Shown: positions 61,896-64,000 of the stretch, piece after piece | Layout: each line of letters begins with the position of its first letter | Numbering within the stretch: the stretch's first letter is position 1 | Assembly (NCBI RefSeq): GCF_004331175.1 | Contig: NZ_SJOD01000005.1 | Location: 186,001 to 250,000, forward strand | DNA from: Acinetobacter sp. ANC 4178 | GTDB lineage: Bacteria > Pseudomonadota > Gammaproteobacteria > Pseudomonadales > Moraxellaceae | Direction: 5' to 3' | Length of the DNA: 64,000 bases | Program-made: the position numbers and the translations under genes | The notes under the pieces: model-generated | The model's input: the letters and a program-made list of their open reading frames with translations, nothing else | Database searches by the model: none | What the model was told of the DNA's origin: nothing

Positions 61896-63461
61896 TTACT
61901 GACCTGAACGGATCATGTAATCAAAAGCAGATAGTGACGCTTTTGCACCTTCACCCGTCGCAATAATAATTTGCTTGTATGGAACAGTGGTACAGTCACC
62001 CGCAGCAAACACACCTTTCACATTGGTTTCATTGCGTTCATTAATCACAATTTCACCACGTTGAGTGAGTTCAACTGCACTCTCTTTTAAGAAATCCGTA
62101 TTTGGTAACAAACCAATTTGTACGAAAATCCCAGATAACTCAACAGTGTGTTCTACATCAGTTGCACGGTCTTTATATTTCAAGCCAGTCACTTGAGCAC
62201 CATCACCAATAACTTCAGTAGATAATGCATTCATGATCACTGTGGCATTTGGTAAGCTGTTTAACTTGTCTTGTAACACTTGGTCGGCACGCAGTTTAGT
62301 ATCAAACTCCACCAAAGTCACGTGCTCAACAATACCTGCCAAGTCAATTGCAGCTTCTACACCAGAGTTACCTCCACCAATCACTGCTACACGTTTACCT
62401 TTGAACAAAGGACCATCACAGTGCGGGCAGTATGCAACCCCACGAGTACGGTATTCTGCTTCGCCGGGTACATTCATTTCTCTCCAACGCGCACCAGTCG
62501 AAAGAATGACCGTTTTCGATTCAAGTTTTGCGCCATTTTCAAGTTCAACAGCCACCAAACCATTTGCTGTTTGATCTGCACCAGTAATTTTATTCACACG
62601 TTGCAAATTCATGATGTCCACACCGTATTCACGAACATGTGCTTCCATATCCTGTGCGAATTTCGGACCCACTGTTTTCTGTACCGTGGTAAAGTTTTCA
62701 ATGTCCATGGTGTCCATGACCTGTCCACCAAAGCGTTCAGCCACAATACCTGTTTTAATCCCTTTACGAGCCGCATAAATTGCAGCCGTACCACCCGCAG
62801 GTCCACCACCGATTACCAAGACATCAAAAGCATCTTTAGCATTTAACTTCGCTGCTTCTTTGTCAGCAGAATTGGTGTCCAGTTTGGCAATGATTTCTTC
62901 CAACGTCATACGACCTTGACCAATATGCTGATCATCTTGGAAAACCATTGGCACAGCCATAATTTTGCGTTGTTCAACTTCGTCTTGGAAGAACGCACCA
63001 TCAATCATGGTTGCAGTTGAATCTGGATTATAGATGGCAATCAGGTTCAAAGCTTGCACGACATCTGGACAGTTGTGGCAGCTTAACGATACAAACACAT
63101 CAAAGTTAGATTTAATATTTAAACCTTTAACCTGATTTAACACCTCTTCAGAAACTTTTGGTGCGTAACCTGATACTTGTAACAATGCAAGAATGAGTGA
63201 GGTAAACTCGTGTCCCATTGGCAAGCCCGCGAAGTGTACACGAGGTTGCTCTCCTGCTTTGGCAATTGCAAAGCTTGGACGGCGTGTATGTTCACCATCA
63301 AAGCGTGCTGTCACTTGGTCTGATAACACCGCAATTTCTGTCACTAGCTCTTTAATTTTTTCAGATTTTTCTGAAGCATCTAAAGACGCGATAATTTCGA
63401 TTGGGCTTTCAAGACGTTCTAAAAGTGTTTTTAATTGAGCAGTAGTATTTTGATCTAACAT
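61896..63461 (-). CDS. ahpF: Alkyl hydroperoxide reductase subunit F
   Basis: 521 residues, identical in length to E. coli AhpF. The N-terminal thioredoxin-like double domain has the CHNC redox pair near residue 129. The C-terminal thioredoxin-reductase-like part has [17 protein letters not shown] for FAD, CPHCDGP as the catalytic disulfide (near residue 345), and [10 protein letters not shown] for NAD(P)H. It recycles AhpC, which reduces peroxides in the cytoplasm. ahpC is not in the window. The promoter is in 63462-63601; I found no clear OxyR site. Confidence 0.95.
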   Translation of the reverse strand: MLDQNTTAQLKTLLERLESPIEIIASLDASEKSEKIKELVTEIAVLSDQVTARFDGEHTRRPSFAIAKAGEQPRVHFAGLPMGHEFTSLILALLQVSGYAPKVSEEVLNQVKGLNIKSNFDVFVSLSCHNCPDVVQALNLIAIYNPDSTATMIDGAFFQDEVEQRKIMAVPMVFQDDQHIGQGRMTLEEIIAKLDTNSADKEAAKLNAKDAFDVLVIGGGPAGGTAAIYAARKGIKTGIVAERFGGQVMDTMDIENFTTVQKTVGPKFAQDMEAHVREYGVDIMNLQRVNKITGADQTANGLVAVELENGAKLESKTVILSTGARWREMNVPGEAEYRTRGVAYCPHCDGPLFKGKRVAVIGGGNSGVEAAIDLAGIVEHVTLVEFDTKLRADQVLQDKLNSLPNATVIMNALSTEVIGDGAQVTGLKYKDRATDVEHTVELSGIFVQIGLLPNTDFLKESAVELTQRGEIVINERNETNVKGVFAAGDCTTVPYKQIIIATGEGAKASLSAFDYMIRSGQ

Positions 63462-63601
63462 TGCTAACGACTCCAGTGGAGAGATAATTAAGTTGATGAA
63501 GACATCATAGTAAAAAACATAAAATTGGTAAAACAGTTTGTATTTATAATCACAATCGAATTATTAGATAATTGATAAAAATCTTACATAACATGAATTA
63601 C

Positions 63602-64000
63602 TTACCTGACATTTTTTAAATTTTGCTCAATTCTACGTGTTCTTGCAGAAAAATACCGCGAGAATGAATAGAAAATTAAACTTAAAATGACGTTTAGAAT
63701 AAACACTGAAATAATCACAACTTGTAAAATATTTCCCCACTTTTGAGCCTGTTCAATTTGTGGAGAGATGGATTTTGCTAAGGGTGTAATCGCTTTGCCA
63801 TAAAGTTGCTGCTGCATCGCCCACACTTGTGAAGGGCTAAAACCATATTGTATAAAATTGGGATCGTTTTGCTCGGCTTCAACCAAAGTTAAGACATAAG
63901 GAATCGCGGCATTTTCATCGGCAGGTGCATGCAACAATGCGATTTGCGCCAGTACGTAGGCTTTGACGGGTGGTGCAAGTTCGGTTTGGTCTAAATATTG
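63602..64000 (-). CDS. Membrane protein of unknown family, 5' end outside the window
   Basis: The frame is open to the right edge, so the gene is truncated by the window. The visible 133 codons encode a soluble part with ELAPPVKAYVLAQIALLHAP and QYGFSPSQVWAMQQQLYGKA, then one transmembrane helix (ILQVVIISVFILNVILSLIF) and a basic C-terminus ending RTRRIEQNLKNVR, which should be cytoplasmic. Its function is not recognised. It is separated from ahpF by 140 bp. Confidence 0.6.
   Translation of the reverse strand, partial: QYLDQTELAPPVKAYVLAQIALLHAPADENAAIPYVLTLVEAEQNDPNFIQYGFSPSQVWAMQQQLYGKAITPLAKSISPQIEQAQKWGNILQVVIISVFILNVILSLIFYSFSRYFSARTRRIEQNLKNVR

Noticed and set aside
1..64000. CRISPR array, transposase, integrase or phage genes
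   Set aside because: I looked for regularly spaced repeats and mobile-element proteins and saw none; repeats found are single dyads or pairs.

Overview
The window looks like core chromosome of an Acinetobacter-type gammaproteobacterium (Moraxellaceae). This rests on gene content and fusions rather than on any database search: a TyrA-AroA fusion, an E. coli-type dimeric isocitrate dehydrogenase 3.7 kb from a monomeric one, a PBP1B gene followed by a TPR lipoprotein, a CYTH-CHAD protein, and many small Acinetobacter-like conserved proteins in A+T-rich DNA with compact intergenic regions and strong intrinsic terminators. I see no rRNA, tRNA, CRISPR array, transposase, integrase or phage gene.

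Layout. 0-11.3 kb: CYTH-CHAD polyphosphate-type protein, small conserved proteins, a two-domain M16 peptidase, a PhzF isomerase, a cystine symporter (tcyP), a flavin reductase, a YbfB-type MFS carrier and an M23 lipoprotein. 11.3-20 kb: dimeric icd, a decayed gene, a periplasmic catalase-family protein, an RluE-type pseudouridine synthase, a frameshifted small membrane protein, the monomeric isocitrate dehydrogenase and a PaaI-type thioesterase. 20-31 kb: secreted hydroxyisourate hydrolase, M61 peptidase, D,D-carboxypeptidase, NDH-2, SlyD, photolyase, a 41-residue lipoprotein, YaaA, a hydrolase and a broken GNAT gene. 31-41.6 kb: aromatic amino-acid genes (tyrA-aroA, pheA), PfpI protein, acyl-CoA dehydrogenase, DctA, YbiB, YeaC-like protein and NAD kinase. 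41.8-50.5 kb: mrcB with an LpoP-like lipoprotein, a Nudix-ThiE-like fusion, a Fur-box-controlled hemP, a QseBC-like two-component system with a YgiW-like protein, and an orphan GspE/PilB-type ATPase. 50.8-64 kb: MgtC/DUF4010 membrane protein, GAF-GGDEF cyclase, TrmO, Fpr, a candidate small RNA, TetR regulator, a heme-oxygenase-like protein with a DUF2071 protein, an A+T-rich membrane protein, a CDF/MerR metal pair, trhP-yfhL, ahpF and a partial membrane protein.

How they fit. Most is housekeeping: TCA-cycle flux (two IDHs), shikimate end branches, peptidoglycan synthesis and remodelling (PBP1B/LpoP, DacC, M23), tRNA and rRNA modification (TrmO, TrhP/YfhL, RluE), redox and peroxide defence (AhpF, YaaA, catalase family, NDH-2, Fpr) and metal handling (hemP, CDF/MerR).

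The most promising unexplained element is at about 54.98-55.24 kb. It has a sigma70-type promoter, a TetR-type palindrome at the presumed start site, a 13-bp perfect stem and a strong terminator, with no credible reading frame. This predicts a non-coding RNA of about 230 nt. A 16-nt piece of it is perfectly complementary to a second possible transcript near 11.5 kb. Other second-look items are an orphan mini-lipoprotein behind a long structured region, several freshly broken genes, and promoter-proximal dyads.
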